A stretch of 64,000 bases of DNA, from NCBI GenBank assembly GCA_963749415.1, contig CAVVMG010000001.1:496001-560000 (forward strand), read 5' to 3'. Below the pieces are notes generated by a model that saw only the letters and a program-made list of their open reading frames with translations, was not told the origin of the DNA and ran no database searches. A program made the position numbers and the translations under genes. Positions 17,688 through 26,984 of this stretch are shown one piece after another (position 1 is the first letter of the stretch; every line of letters begins with the position of its first letter). Source of the stretch: JALYNX01 sp963749415 (lineage in GTDB: Bacteria > Actinomycetota > Acidimicrobiia > Spongiisociales > ZC4RG35).

Positions 17688-18538
17688 CTGACGCCTTGGG
17701 CCATCCTCGTGAGGCGGTCGATGCGCTCGTCGATTGGGGGATGGGTGCTGAGCAGCCGCATCATCCCTCCGCCGCCCCGGAATGCCTTCATCGGGTTGTC
17801 GATGAACAGCTGGGCGGTCGCCGGGTTCACGTTCATCGGGATTCTCGAGGTACCCGCGGAGATCTTCTCCAGGGCGCTGGCCAACATCATCGGGCGCCCG
17901 GTGGTCTCGGCACCCGTCTCGTCGGCCTGGAACTCCCTTGTCCGCGAGATGGCGAGGCGGATCAGCATGGCGGCGATCGGCGCCACCACGAGGGAGATGA
18001 TGGCGCCGATCGCGCCCAGCGGGCTCTCCCGATTGTCCCCACCCCCGAACCAGAAAGCCATCCGGGCCAGCATGGTGAGGGCGGCAGCGATCATGGCCGC
18101 GATCGAGCTGATCAGGATGTCCCGGTTGGAGACGTGGGCCAGCTCATGGGCGAGCACCCCCTCCAACTCGTCGAAACTCAGGATCTCGAGGATCCCGGTG
18201 GTCACCGCGACTGCCGCCTTCTTCGGGGAGCGCCCGGTGGCAAAGGCGTTGGGCTGGTTGGAGTCGATCACGTAGATGCGGGGCATCGGCATCCGCTTCT
18301 GCTCGGCGAGGCGGCGGACGATGGCATAGACCTGGGGTAGCTCTTCCTCGGTCACCGGGCGGGCCCGGCTCGCAGCCAGCGCCAGCTTGTCGGAGAAGAA
18401 ATAGGCGAGCAGATTGAAGCCGGCGACGAGCAGGAAGCCGAACCAGAGCCCTTGGCCTTCGGGGAAAAGCGCGACCGCGACCATCCAGAGCAGCACGCTC
18501 ATGAAGGCGAGGAGCCCGACGGTCTTCAGGTTGTTCAT
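17684..18538 (-). CDS. htpX: membrane zinc metalloprotease HtpX
   Basis: M48 family protease of 284 residues that degrades damaged membrane proteins. Two N-terminal hydrophobic helices (about 7-25 and 32-48) are followed by HELAH at residues 131-135, the zinc-binding catalytic motif. Two more hydrophobic stretches and the third-ligand region REFQADETGA come next, and STHPPIDERIDRL lies at the C-terminus as in other HtpX proteins. Length is typical. It is a single gene between convergent and divergent neighbours. A perfect hairpin lies 18 bases before its ATG. Confidence 0.93.
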   Translation of the reverse strand: MNNLKTVGLLAFMSVLLWMVAVALFPEGQGLWFGFLLVAGFNLLAYFFSDKLALAASRARPVTEEELPQVYAIVRRLAEQKRMPMPRIYVIDSNQPNAFATGRSPKKAAVAVTTGILEILSFDELEGVLAHELAHVSNRDILISSIAAMIAAALTMLARMAFWFGGGDNRESPLGAIGAIISLVVAPIAAMLIRLAISRTREFQADETGAETTGRPMMLASALEKISAGTSRIPMNVNPATAQLFIDNPMKAFRGGGGMMRLLSTHPPIDERIDRLTRMAQGVS

Positions 18539-18555
18539 GACCCGATTTTACCGGT

Positions 18556-18574
18556 GGCCGATTTGTAATCGGCC
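18556..18574. promoter_or_regulatory. hairpin in htpX 5' leader
   Basis: GGCCGATT and AATCGGCC flank a three-base loop, 18 bases upstream of the htpX ATG. It is a candidate operator or mRNA structure for htpX. On the plus strand it is followed by CGTTCTTT, but no plus-strand gene ends nearby that would need a terminator. Confidence 0.4.
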
Positions 18575-18596
18575 CGTTCTTTCCCCTCCCTGGCTC

Positions 18597-18625
18597 TTGA
18601 CGACCGCCACTCACGGTGGTGTATG
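18597..18625 (+). promoter_or_regulatory. sigma70-like promoter of the subtilase gene
   Basis: TTGACG (18597-18602) and TGTATG (18620-18625) are separated by exactly 17 bases, about 70 bases upstream of the GTG start of the protease. A GGAGGAAG ribosome binding site precedes that start. Confidence 0.55.
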
Positions 18626-18697
18626 GTCGACCCCGCTTCTGGGAAGACGGCTTCCTGACGGACCGTCTGGGGCACTACGAATCCAAGGAGGAAGTAC

Positions 18698-21697
18698 GTG
18701 AGGAGGAAGCTGCCAATCGCACTGCTGGCGTTCGCCACGGCGTTCGCCACAGGAGTCCCCGCCTTTGCGGACCCGCTCTCATCCGGCGCAAACCAGGTCT
18801 CGACGACCAGGGCGCCGTACGTGGTCCTTATGGAGGGAGACCCGGTAGTGGCCTACGAGGGTGGGATCCCCGGGCTTCCGGCCACCGCCCCAGCCGAAGG
18901 CAAGAAGGTCAACCCGAACTCTGCATCGGTCAAGAAGTACGAGAAGCACCTGGAGAAGCAGCACGCCGACGCCGCTGCTGCCGCGGATGTGTCCCAGTCG
19001 ATGATCCTGACGGAGTACGAATTCGCCCTCAACGGGTTCGCTGCAGCCCTCACCGCCACGGAAGCCGAGGAATTGGCCGGCCAGAAGAACGTGATCGCGG
19101 TCGTCCGCGATGAGCTTCGACAACTGCAGACCGACACCTCCCCCGGGTTCCTTGGGCTAACCGACACCGGAGGCGCCTGGGACTCCGGCTACACCGGCGA
19201 AGGTGTGGTGATCGGCGTGATCGACTCCGGGATCTGGCCGGAGCATCCTTCCTTCGCCGACGATGGGAGCTACTCGGCGCCTCCGACAGCACCTATTCCG
19301 TGCGAGTTCGGCAACACCGCCCACAACCCAGATGACGCCCCGTTCACCTGTAACAACAAGCTGATTGGTGCTCGTGACATGCGCACCCTGTACAACTTCT
19401 TCATCGGGCCAGAGCTGTACGACTCAGCCCGCGACGAAGACGGGCACGGGACTCACACCGCATCCACCGCCGGTGGAAACGGCGGGGTAGCGGCTTCCAT
19501 GTTCGGGATCCCGAGAGGGACCATCTCCGGCATTGCCCCGCGGGCCCATGTCGCCGCTTACAAGGGATGCGGCGAGCAGGGCTGCTTCACCGGTGACACC
19601 GCGGCGGCCATCGACCAGGCCGTGATCGACGGCGTGGACGTGATCAATTACTCGATCGGGAGTGACACGCCTGGACTGCTCTCCGCCGACCAGTTCGCTT
19701 TCCTGTTCGCAGCCGACGCCGGGGTGTTCGTCGCCAACTCCGCAGGGAATGCCGGTCCCAACCCGGGCACCATCGGCAGCCCGACCGCGGCGCCCTGGGT
19801 GACCGCAGTCGGCGCCAATCACCACGACCGCACCTTCCGGGGCTCGGTCGTCCTGGGCGACGGCACCGAGATCTTTGGCGCCTCGGTGACACCGGGTGTG
19901 GATATGACCCGCTTGGTCGACGCCGCGCAGTTGAAGAACGAGTCATGCGACCCCGCCGTCAAGTTCAAGCCGGCACCCAAAGGCGACATCGTCTTGTGCA
20001 AGGGCGCGACCGGACGGGCCGGAAAGAGCTTCGCGGTGCTGCAACAAGGCGGCGTGGGGATGATCCTGTACAACGACGCTCCCCACCAGACCTTGCCCAC
20101 CGACAATCACCATGTGCCAACCATGCACGTTTCACATGAGGACGGTCTCGCCATCAAGGCGTACATCGCGTCCACCAAACCAGGTCAGGGTCCGGGGAAT
20201 GCACTGGGTAAGAAGGCAGAGGCGCAGATAATCAGTGGTGTCGCCTCGCCCCGGGACGGCTCGGTCATGGCCTATTTCTCGTCCAGAGGGCCGACGGGCG
20301 CGCCGGCGTCCAGCGACATCATCAAGCCCGATGTGACTGCGCCCGGGGTCCAGATCCTCGCTGGCAACTCCCCTGCCCCGGGTTTCGACGCCGCGGGTGA
20401 GCTGTTCCAGGCGATCCAGGGGACCTCGATGTCGGGCCCGCATGTGGCCGGGCTCTTCGCCCTGCTCAAACAGGCGCATCCCGACTGGTCGGCGGCGGCC
20501 GCCAAGTCGGCCCTGATGACGACGGCACGGCAGGACGTGACCAAGCAGGATGGCTCTACTCCTGCTGATCCGTTCGATATTGGGGCGGGACACGTCGACC
20601 CCAGCGGGCCTGCCGATGCACCGGGCTCGATGTTCAATCCCGGGATCGTGTACGACGCCGGGTTCTTCGAATACCTGGGGTTCATGTGTGATGCGGCACC
20701 GGAGATTTTCGTCAATCCGGCCGCGACTTGTGCCTCCCTCGACGCGGGCGGGATACCAATCGAGTCCGAGAATCTCAACTACCCGTCGATCGGCGCCTCG
20801 GAGGTCCCGGGGACATTGACCGTGGAGAGAAGCGTGACCAACGTCTCGGGCGCGACGCTGAACCTGGAAGCGGTGGTGGAGGAGCCGGCTGGTTACAGCG
20901 TCACGGTCACCCCATCGCAATTGTCGATCGCCAGTGGGGATAGCGCCAGCTTCGAGGTCACCTTCGACAATGTGAGCGCCCCGATCGGGGAGTGGAGCTT
21001 CGGATCGCTTACGTGGGAGGGCGAAGGGTACTCAGCTCGCAGCCCGATAGCGGTGGCTGCATCAATGCTCGACGGCCCAGACTCGGTGTCCGGATCTGGC
21101 GTCGAAGGGACCGCCTCCTTCGACATCACCTTCGGTTACTCGGGCGAGTACGACGCCACGGCTCATGGCCTGGTGCCCGACGTCCCGATCGCCGGTTCTG
21201 TCGCCCAGGACCCGGATCAGGCCTTCGACCCGGCAGATCCGACCGGCACTACTGCTCACGACATCAACCTGAGCGGCTCGGCCTTCTTCAGGATCGCGCT
21301 CGACGCCGCCGACCTCACGCCATCAGCGGGAGTCGACATCGACCTCTACCTCTACAAGGACGGGGAGGAGGTGGCGAGCTCGACTGCCGCAGGAACGGTG
21401 GAATTGATCGACCTGACGTCACCCGAGGACGGTGACTACGTCCTCTATGTGCATGGATGGGAGACCACCGACCTCACCGTCAGCTACGGGCTCCACACGT
21501 GGGACGTGCCATCCGCACCCGACGCCGGATCTCTCAGCGTCACCGCCGAGCCCGCCGACGCGGTACTGGGGGCAACAGAGACGATCCAGGTCGCATGGAC
21601 GGGTCTGGACGCGGGTACCAACTACCTGGGCGCGGTCGGTCACAATGACAGCGCAGGCCTGTTCGACCTCACCCTGGTGGAGGTGAGCACCGGCTAG
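18698..21697 (+). CDS. secreted subtilisin-like serine protease (S8) with PA domain
   Basis: A 999-residue exported protease starting at GTG 18698 behind GGAGGAAG. A signal peptide (RRKLPIALLAFATAFA, cleavage near AFADP) leads to an I9-type propeptide (about 40-145). The S8 domain has Asp176 in VIDSGIWP, His250 in DGHGTHT, oxyanion Asn351 in NSAGNAG and Ser577 in GTSMSGPHVAG. A protease-associated domain (about 410-500, around DIVLCKGATGRAGKSF) is inserted between His and Ser, as in plant-type subtilases. After about residue 750 come Fn3-like and beta-rich repeats. There is no sortase motif or C-terminal helix, so it is probably released or cell-wall associated. It has its own promoter and a strong downstream hairpin. 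Confidence 0.93.
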   Translation: MRRKLPIALLAFATAFATGVPAFADPLSSGANQVSTTRAPYVVLMEGDPVVAYEGGIPGLPATAPAEGKKVNPNSASVKKYEKHLEKQHADAAAAADVSQSMILTEYEFALNGFAAALTATEAEELAGQKNVIAVVRDELRQLQTDTSPGFLGLTDTGGAWDSGYTGEGVVIGVIDSGIWPEHPSFADDGSYSAPPTAPIPCEFGNTAHNPDDAPFTCNNKLIGARDMRTLYNFFIGPELYDSARDEDGHGTHTASTAGGNGGVAASMFGIPRGTISGIAPRAHVAAYKGCGEQGCFTGDTAAAIDQAVIDGVDVINYSIGSDTPGLLSADQFAFLFAADAGVFVANSAGNAGPNPGTIGSPTAAPWVTAVGANHHDRTFRGSVVLGDGTEIFGASVTPGVDMTRLVDAAQLKNESCDPAVKFKPAPKGDIVLCKGATGRAGKSFAVLQQGGVGMILYNDAPHQTLPTDNHHVPTMHVSHEDGLAIKAYIASTKPGQGPGNALGKKAEAQIISGVASPRDGSVMAYFSSRGPTGAPASSDIIKPDVTAPGVQILAGNSPAPGFDAAGELFQAIQGTSMSGPHVAGLFALLKQAHPDWSAAAAKSALMTTARQDVTKQDGSTPADPFDIGAGHVDPSGPADAPGSMFNPGIVYDAGFFEYLGFMCDAAPEIFVNPAATCASLDAGGIPIESENLNYPSIGASEVPGTLTVERSVTNVSGATLNLEAVVEEPAGYSVTVTPSQLSIASGDSASFEVTFDNVSAPIGEWSFGSLTWEGEGYSARSPIAVAASMLDGPDSVSGSGVEGTASFDITFGYSGEYDATAHGLVPDVPIAGSVAQDPDQAFDPADPTGTTAHDINLSGSAFFRIALDAADLTPSAGVDIDLYLYKDGEEVASSTAAGTVELIDLTSPEDGDYVLYVHGWETTDLTVSYGLHTWDVPSAPDAGSLSVTAEPADAVLGATETIQVAWTGLDAGTNYLGAVGHNDSAGLFDLTLVEVSTG

Positions 21698-21717
21698 CCG
21701 GACAAAGGCCGACATAC

Positions 21718-21750
21718 TTGAGCGGGGCGCCACCCTGGCGCCCCGCTCAA
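21718..21750. terminator. strong bidirectional terminator hairpin
   Basis: A perfect 15-bp stem (TTGAGCGGGGCGCCA and its complement) with a CCC loop sits between the protease and the convergent lipoprotein gene, running over the latter's stop codon. It is very stable but lacks a T-tract. Confidence 0.7.
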
Positions 21751-22220
21751 CCCTCGATGCCTGAGCCTGGTGGTGGCAAGAACCCGTGGCCGCCGTCCTT
21801 GTCGTCAGAGGCGCACAATGAAGGGTCGTCGCCGTCGGCTCCGCGGTAGTCGAAGAAGCGGTCGTCATGTCGCAGACCGATCTGATATCCCTCGACCAGA
21901 GCCTGGGTGTAGGAGTTTCCTGGCTCAGGGCATCCAAGGCTGCCGTCGGGCCAGGTCACATCCTTGTACGAGACAACGGTCACCTCGACTGGGTCGACCC
22001 CCAGTCGCCGCGCGAGATCGGCTTGGGCAATCTCGATGTGCGCGGTCTGATTCGGGTTTCGCAATGGCATTGTGCTGGTGTTTGCTACTTCGGTCGAAGT
22101 AGTCACCGACGGAACTGTCGTGTCTGACGTCTGATCAGCGGTCGGCTCCTGACCAGCGCCACAGGCGCCCAGGATAAGGAGCGACGCCAGCAAACCAAGG
22201 GCCGATGTTCTAGCCATCAT
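21747..22220 (-). CDS. small lipoprotein, function unknown
   Basis: A 157-residue protein with a lipoprotein signal (MMARTSALGLLASLLILGAC; lipobox LGAC with Cys20), so it is exported and lipid-anchored. A Thr/Ser-rich spacer follows. A compact domain around ARRLGVDPVEVTVVSYKDVTWPDGS then has a few cysteines that may pair. I have seen this kind of domain in actinobacterial secreted proteins but cannot give it a function. It is a single gene; the terminator hairpin overlaps its stop. Confidence 0.7.
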   Translation of the reverse strand: MMARTSALGLLASLLILGACGAGQEPTADQTSDTTVPSVTTSTEVANTSTMPLRNPNQTAHIEIAQADLARRLGVDPVEVTVVSYKDVTWPDGSLGCPEPGNSYTQALVEGYQIGLRHDDRFFDYRGADGDDPSLCASDDKDGGHGFLPPPGSGIEG

Positions 22221-22256
22221 GGTTACGACGCCTCACGACAGGCCGCGGTTCCCGGG

Positions 22257-23306
22257 TCAAACGGTGGCGAGCAGCACCCGGAAATCGCCAAGGCCCCGGG
22301 GGTGGAGCAGGGTTTCGGCTTCGGTCCGCACCGAACGGAGGCGAAGTCGCTCCAAATCGTCTCCGGAACGGGCGGCGTCCAACTCGGCATGGCGCAGCTC
22401 GGACAGCCTCTCCCGAAGCCCGAGCTCGGCCAGGAAGTCATCCTGACGAAGGAGTCTGACTGCGGCCCCCTGGGCTTCGGCAGTCCGGAGCAGCGCGGTG
22501 AAGTTGATGTCGGCGGTGATATCGGTCCCCCCGGGCTCGTCCAGGGGATGGGGCCCGAGATGGTGGGCGCGGTACGTGCGCAGGGTGCCGTCGGCACGCC
22601 GGGGCAGCAGGTTCTCGGCAGTGTCGCCGTAGTCGATGATCACCACCGAGCCGGCTTCGAGGCTTCCCAGGACCGTAGTGAGCCAGTTACTGGCGGCGAG
22701 CTGGACTTCCACCCACCCCCCGTCGCCGACGCTGCCCGCAAAGGAGTCGAGCCATTCCACGACCTCGGCGCGGGGGTCGGCATCGACCATGACCAACCCG
22801 GCGCCGTCCGTCCCGACCCAACGCTCCCGCCACGCGCCCTCGAACCTCTGGGCGATCGCCATGGGGAGGTTGTCCAGGAGCTCGTTGGCCAGGACCACGC
22901 CGCGGACGCTCGGTGGGAGCTCCTCACTCACCAGGGCACCGGGGAGCAGCCCCTCCAGGGCGGCGCGGGCTGCTGGTGATGCGTCGACTGCGACCGTGTC
23001 GACGGAGGTCCGGGCCAAAAGGGGCTGGAGCAGTGAGCCGGAACCGGCGCCGGCCTCGACCAGCGTGAACGGATCACCGATCCGGCTCCGCTCGGCATCT
23101 ACGAAGACCGCAAGCGCCTCCCCGAACAACGAGCTCACCTCAGGTGAGGTGAGGAAGTCGCCGGCCATGACCGAGCGCAGGCGATCGCTGGCGAAAAACC
23201 CGAGACCGGGGTGATAGAGCGCCATCTCCATGAAGGCCTCGAACGGGATTGGGCCCTCGGCGACGATACGGCGGACGATCAATTCCTTGAGATCAGGCAC
23301 CAGCAC
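22257..23306 (-). CDS. MidA/NDUFAF7-type SAM-dependent methyltransferase
   Basis: A 349-residue protein of the COG1565 family. EAFMEMALYHPGLGFF and the GDFLTSPEVSSLFGEAL segment are characteristic of this group, and VEAGAGSGSLLQPLL is the SAM-binding loop. The mitochondrial relative dimethylates an arginine of a complex I subunit; the bacterial substrate is not settled. It is a single gene with the groEL terminator just beyond its start side. Length is typical. Confidence 0.88.
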   Translation of the reverse strand: MLVPDLKELIVRRIVAEGPIPFEAFMEMALYHPGLGFFASDRLRSVMAGDFLTSPEVSSLFGEALAVFVDAERSRIGDPFTLVEAGAGSGSLLQPLLARTSVDTVAVDASPAARAALEGLLPGALVSEELPPSVRGVVLANELLDNLPMAIAQRFEGAWRERWVGTDGAGLVMVDADPRAEVVEWLDSFAGSVGDGGWVEVQLAASNWLTTVLGSLEAGSVVIIDYGDTAENLLPRRADGTLRTYRAHHLGPHPLDEPGGTDITADINFTALLRTAEAQGAAVRLLRQDDFLAELGLRERLSELRHAELDAARSGDDLERLRLRSVRTEAETLLHPRGLGDFRVLLATV

Positions 23307-23317
23307 CGCTCAAACGA

Positions 23318-23353
23318 GATGCAGGGCGCCACATGATCGTGGCGCCCTGCATC
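23318..23353 (-). terminator. groESL operon terminator
   Basis: GATGCAGGGCGCCAC and its exact complement form a 15-bp stem around a six-base loop. On the minus strand TCGTTT follows the stem. It lies 21 bases after the groEL stop, so it fits a transcription terminator. Confidence 0.75.
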
Positions 23354-23373
23354 GGGACAACGCTGGAAGCGTC

Positions 23374-25005
23374 TTAGAAGTCCATGTCGTGGCCGCCGTG
23401 GCCGCCACCCGGCATGGCAGGAGCGTCCTCCTTCTCCTCGGCCACCAGTGCCTCGGTGGTGAGGAGCAGGGCCGCGATCGAGGCTGCGTTCTGCAGGGTG
23501 GACCGGGTCACCTTGGCCGGGTCGATGACGCCGGCCTTGACCAGGTCTTCGTAATCACCGGTTGCGGCATTGAACCCAGTGTTGCCCTCGGCGGTGCGGA
23601 CCCGCTCGACGACCACTCCGCCCTCGTAGCCGGCGTTGACCGCGATCTGGCGAAGCGGCTCTTCGATGGCCTTGCGCACGATGGCCCGCCCGGTCTTCTC
23701 GTCCCCGCCTCCGCCTCGGATCTTGTCGATGGCACCCTGAGCACGAAGCAGGGCCACGCCGCCTCCGGGGACAATCCCCTCCTCGACGGCGGCACGGGTC
23801 GCCGAGACGGCGTCCTCGATGCGGTGCTTCTTCTCCTTGAGCTCGACCTCGGTCGCTGCGCCGACCTTGATCACGACCACCCCGCCCGACAGTTTGGCGA
23901 GGCGCTCTTGGAGCTTCTCGCGGTCCCAGTCGGAGTCGGTGTTCTCGATCTCACGTTCGATCTGCTTGATCCGGGACTTGACGTCCGCCTCCGACCCGCC
24001 ACCGTCGATGATGGTGGTGTTGTCCTTGGTGGAAACCACCTTGCGGGCACGGCCCAGCATGTCCAGGGTCACGTTCTCCAGCTTGAGACCGACCTCCTCG
24101 GAGATCACGGTCCCACCGGTCAGGGTCGCGATGTCCTGGAGCATGGACTTGCGCCGCTCGCCGAACCCGGGGGCCTTGACCGCCACCGACGAGAAGGTCC
24201 CGCGGATCTTGTTGACCACCAGCGTGGCGAGGGCCTCACCCTCGACGTCCTCGGCGATGACCAGAACGCCCTTGCCGGACTGCATGACTTTCTCCAGGAC
24301 CGGGACCAGGTCGTTCACTGACGTGATCTTCTGGTTGGCGATCAGGATGTAGGGGTCTTCGATGACCGCTTCCTGCCGATCACCGTCGGTCACGAAATAG
24401 AAGTTGAGGTAGCCCTTGTCGAACTGCATGCCTTCAGTGAACTCGAGCTCGAGCCCGAAGGTCTGGCCTTCCTCGACGGTGATGACGCCGTCCTTGCCGA
24501 CCTTGTCCATCGCCTCGGCGATGACCTTGCCGATGGTCGAGTCGTTGTTGGCCGAGATGGAGGCGACGTTGGCTATCTCGTCGCTGGTCTCGATATCGCG
24601 TGCCATCTCACCGATGGCCTCCACGACCTTCTCCACGGCACCTTCGATGCCGCGCTTGAGGTCCATGGGGTTGGCACCGGCGGCAACATTGCGCAGGCCC
24701 TCCCTGACCATGGCCTGGGCCAGGACCGTCGCCGTGGTGGTGCCGTCGCCTGCTACGTCGTTGGTCTTGGTCGCCACTTCCTTGGCAAGCTGGGCGCCCA
24801 TGTTCTCGTATGGGTCGTCGAGCTCGATCTCCTTGGCGATGGTGACCCCGTCATTGGTGATGGTGGGTGAGCCCCACTTCTTCTCCAGGACGACATTGCG
24901 ACCCTTGGGGCCCAGCGTCACCTTCACCGTGTCAGCGAGCTTGTTGACGCCCGCCTCGAGGCCACGGCGGGCCTCCTCGTTGAAGCGAAGTTCCTTCGCT
25001 GCCAT
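23374..25005 (-). CDS. groL: chaperonin GroEL
   Basis: The 60-kDa chaperonin, 543 residues (family about 540-550). The N-terminus LRFNEEARRGLEAGVNKLAD, VTLGPKGRNVVLEKKWG, the ATP-site DGTTTATVLAQ and the later VPGGGVALL match. The C-terminus ends in a Gly/His-rich tail (GGGHGGHDMDF) instead of the plain GGM repeats, as in several actinobacterial GroEL1 proteins. It is 14 bases downstream of groES in the same CIRCE-controlled operon. Confidence 0.98.
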   Translation of the reverse strand: MAAKELRFNEEARRGLEAGVNKLADTVKVTLGPKGRNVVLEKKWGSPTITNDGVTIAKEIELDDPYENMGAQLAKEVATKTNDVAGDGTTTATVLAQAMVREGLRNVAAGANPMDLKRGIEGAVEKVVEAIGEMARDIETSDEIANVASISANNDSTIGKVIAEAMDKVGKDGVITVEEGQTFGLELEFTEGMQFDKGYLNFYFVTDGDRQEAVIEDPYILIANQKITSVNDLVPVLEKVMQSGKGVLVIAEDVEGEALATLVVNKIRGTFSSVAVKAPGFGERRKSMLQDIATLTGGTVISEEVGLKLENVTLDMLGRARKVVSTKDNTTIIDGGGSEADVKSRIKQIEREIENTDSDWDREKLQERLAKLSGGVVVIKVGAATEVELKEKKHRIEDAVSATRAAVEEGIVPGGGVALLRAQGAIDKIRGGGGDEKTGRAIVRKAIEEPLRQIAVNAGYEGGVVVERVRTAEGNTGFNAATGDYEDLVKAGVIDPAKVTRSTLQNAASIAALLLTTEALVAEEKEDAPAMPGGGHGGHDMDF

Positions 25006-25019
25006 TTCCTATCAACTCC

Positions 25020-25310
25020 TCACTGGACCACGGCGAGGAGGTCGCGCTCGGAGAGCACCAGGTACTCATCAGTGTCGAGCTTCACCTCCGTGCCTGCGAA
25101 CTTCGAGTAGAGGACCTTGTCGCCGACTGCGACATCCATTGGGATGCGCTTGCCGTCGTCGTCACGGGCCCCCGGGCCTACGGCGATCACCTCGCCGATC
25201 TGTGGCTTCTCCTTGGCGGTGTCGGGGATGACCAAACCGGACGGGGTGCGGGCCTCCGCCTCCTCCGTTGGCTTGACCACCACTCGGTCACCGAGCGGCT
25301 GAAGCTTCAT
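25020..25310 (-). CDS. groS: co-chaperonin GroES
   Basis: A 96-residue co-chaperonin. MKLQPLGDRVVVKPTEEAE is the conserved start, the mobile-loop segment is around RTPSGLVIPDTAKEK, and KVLYSKFAGTEVKLD is typical. The ATG at 25310 follows an AGGAG site nine bases away. An open frame continuing upstream to 25415 is only leader sequence. Confidence 0.98.
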   Translation of the reverse strand: MKLQPLGDRVVVKPTEEAEARTPSGLVIPDTAKEKPQIGEVIAVGPGARDDDGKRIPMDVAVGDKVLYSKFAGTEVKLDTDEYLVLSERDLLAVVQ

Positions 25311-25408
25311 TCTCTTGCTCCTCCTTGAAGCGCCGTTCTCTTCCTTCGCATGGCAGCCACACTGCAGGTCCGGATTGAACCGTGAGCCAACGTGGGCTTG
25401 CCGATGCG

Positions 25409-25435
25409 TTAGCACTCAGACAATTCGAGTGCCAA
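25409..25435 (-). promoter_or_regulatory. CIRCE operator, copy 1
   Basis: TTAGCACTC, nine bases, GAGTGCCAA. It matches the HrcA-binding consensus with one mismatch in the right arm. It lies about 100 bases upstream of groES. Confidence 0.93.
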
Positions 25436-25442
25436 ACGAAGG

Positions 25443-25469
25443 CTAGCACTCGGTTTCAGGGAGTGCTAA
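25443..25469 (-). promoter_or_regulatory. CIRCE operator, copy 2
   Basis: CTAGCACTC, nine bases, GAGTGCTAA, with one mismatch in the left arm. It begins eight bases after copy 1, so HrcA probably binds both sites and holds the groESL promoter off until heat shock. Confidence 0.93.
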
Positions 25470-25491
25470 ATCGGATCTGAGTCGATGAGAC

Positions 25492-26511
25492 TCAGATCGC
25501 GGCGGATTTGCCCAGGACCCGACCCGGATCGACGTTTTCCGCCCAGTCGGTGATCCTCCCCTGGGCCAGCCAATGAGCGCCGGCGACACCGATCATCGCC
25601 GCGTTGTCGGTGCACAGGATCGGGTCCGGGAGCGCCAGGGTGACACCCCGCTTCTCGGCCTCCTCCCCGAACCGCTCACGAAGCCGACGATTTGCGAGGA
25701 CACCACCGCCGCCTCCCACCTTCGCGACCCCGGTTTGGTCGACGGCGTTGAAGGTCTTGGCGACGAGGACATCGACGATCGCCTCCTGCACCGAGGCGGC
25801 GACGTCAGCGAGCGGAGGGAGCTCATCGGCACGGGCAGCCTTCTCGATGAACCTGACCACCGAGGTCTTGAGCCCTGAGAACGAGAAGTCGAATGGGCGG
25901 TCGGGGAGCGCCCGGGGAAATGCGACCGCCCGAGGATCGCCGCCCTGCGAGGCCGAGTCGATCGCGGGCCCTCCCGGAAAGCCCAGCCCCATGACCCGGG
26001 CCAACTTGTCGAACGCCTCGCCGGCCGCGTCATCGATCGTCGAGCCCAGCGTGTCGTAGTCGCCCCAGTCCCGAACATGGACGATCTGGGAGTGGCCACC
26101 CGAGGCCAGTAGGGCGACCACGGGCGGCTCGAAGCCCTCGAACTGGAGGCGAGGGGCCATGAGATGGCCCTCCATGTGGTCGATGCCCACGAATGGAAGC
26201 TGCCGAGCCCAGGCGGTGGCCTTGGCGAACGAGTGCCCGACGAGGAGGGCGCCTACCAGACCCGGGCCGGACGTGGCGGCGACGCCATCGAGGTCGGCGG
26301 GATGGACCCCTGCCTCCTGGAGTGCCCGATGAGTCAGGGAGCGGATCGCCTCGACATGTGCCCGCGCCGCGAGCTCGGGCACGACGCCGCCGAACCGGGC
26401 ATGGATCTCGACCTGCGATGCCAGGACATTCGACAAGGGCTCCGACCCCCGGACCACAGCGACCGCGGTCTCGTCGCAACTGGTCTCGAAGGCCAGGATC
26501 AGCGGGGTCAT
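25492..26511 (-). CDS. tsaD: tRNA N6-adenosine threonylcarbamoyltransferase TsaD
   Basis: The catalytic subunit of t6A37 synthesis, 339 residues. ILAFETSCDETAVAVV opens the ASKHA fold, HMEGH at 112-116 binds the metal, and LASGGHSQIV and the FSFSGLKTSVV region are typical. Its start overlaps the rimI stop by four bases (ATGA). It is the last gene of the tsaE-tsaB-rimI-tsaD run, before the groESL promoter. Confidence 0.97.
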   Translation of the reverse strand: MTPLILAFETSCDETAVAVVRGSEPLSNVLASQVEIHARFGGVVPELAARAHVEAIRSLTHRALQEAGVHPADLDGVAATSGPGLVGALLVGHSFAKATAWARQLPFVGIDHMEGHLMAPRLQFEGFEPPVVALLASGGHSQIVHVRDWGDYDTLGSTIDDAAGEAFDKLARVMGLGFPGGPAIDSASQGGDPRAVAFPRALPDRPFDFSFSGLKTSVVRFIEKAARADELPPLADVAASVQEAIVDVLVAKTFNAVDQTGVAKVGGGGGVLANRRLRERFGEEAEKRGVTLALPDPILCTDNAAMIGVAGAHWLAQGRITDWAENVDPGRVLGKSAAI

Positions 26512-26984
26512 CGCAAGGCCTCGAGAAGGGCGAGATAGTCCTCAGAGTCGATGTCATGAACCCAGAGGATCAGGGCGTCGTCGTCTCCGTAGTAGCCCCT
26601 CCGCATCGCTACCGGCGCCAATCCGAAGAGCTCATACAGGGCGCGCGCGGCATGGTTGCGGGATCGGACCTCGAGGGTGAGGTGTCGGGCGCCACCGGAT
26701 ACCGCGGCATCGACAAGAGCGACCATCAGCCTGCGGCCCACACCGGCCCGCCGATGTTCCGGAGCCACCAGCAGGTTGGTGACGTGGGCATCGTCGCCGA
26801 CCAGCATCAGGCCGCCGAAGCCGATCAGGTCTCCGTCATCGGCCGCGAGGTACACACGGTTCTCGGCAGCGACCTCCTCCTCGAAGACTCCCCGGCTCCA
26901 GGGATGTGAGCGCTCCTCGACTTCCAGGGCAACCGCTCGATCGATGTCCGATACCCGGAAAGGCCGGATGGTCTCGATGGTCAC
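26508..26984 (-). CDS. rimI: RimI-type ribosomal protein N-acetyltransferase
   Basis: A GNAT acetyltransferase that modifies a ribosomal protein N-terminus (S18 in E. coli). HVTNLLVAPEHRRAGVGRRLM is the acetyl-CoA pyrophosphate-binding motif and LEVRSRNHAARALYELFG is the matching C-terminal motif. I prefer GTG 26984, which overlaps the tsaB stop as GTGA like other junctions here. The ATG at 26996 would add four residues. It lies between tsaB and tsaD, the usual place. Confidence 0.92.
   Translation of the reverse strand: MTIETIRPFRVSDIDRAVALEVEERSHPWSRGVFEEEVAAENRVYLAADDGDLIGFGGLMLVGDDAHVTNLLVAPEHRRAGVGRRLMVALVDAAVSGGARHLTLEVRSRNHAARALYELFGLAPVAMRRGYYGDDDALILWVHDIDSEDYLALLEALR

Noticed and set aside
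23230..24321. A 363-residue plus-strand open frame
   Set aside because: It is antisense to groEL.
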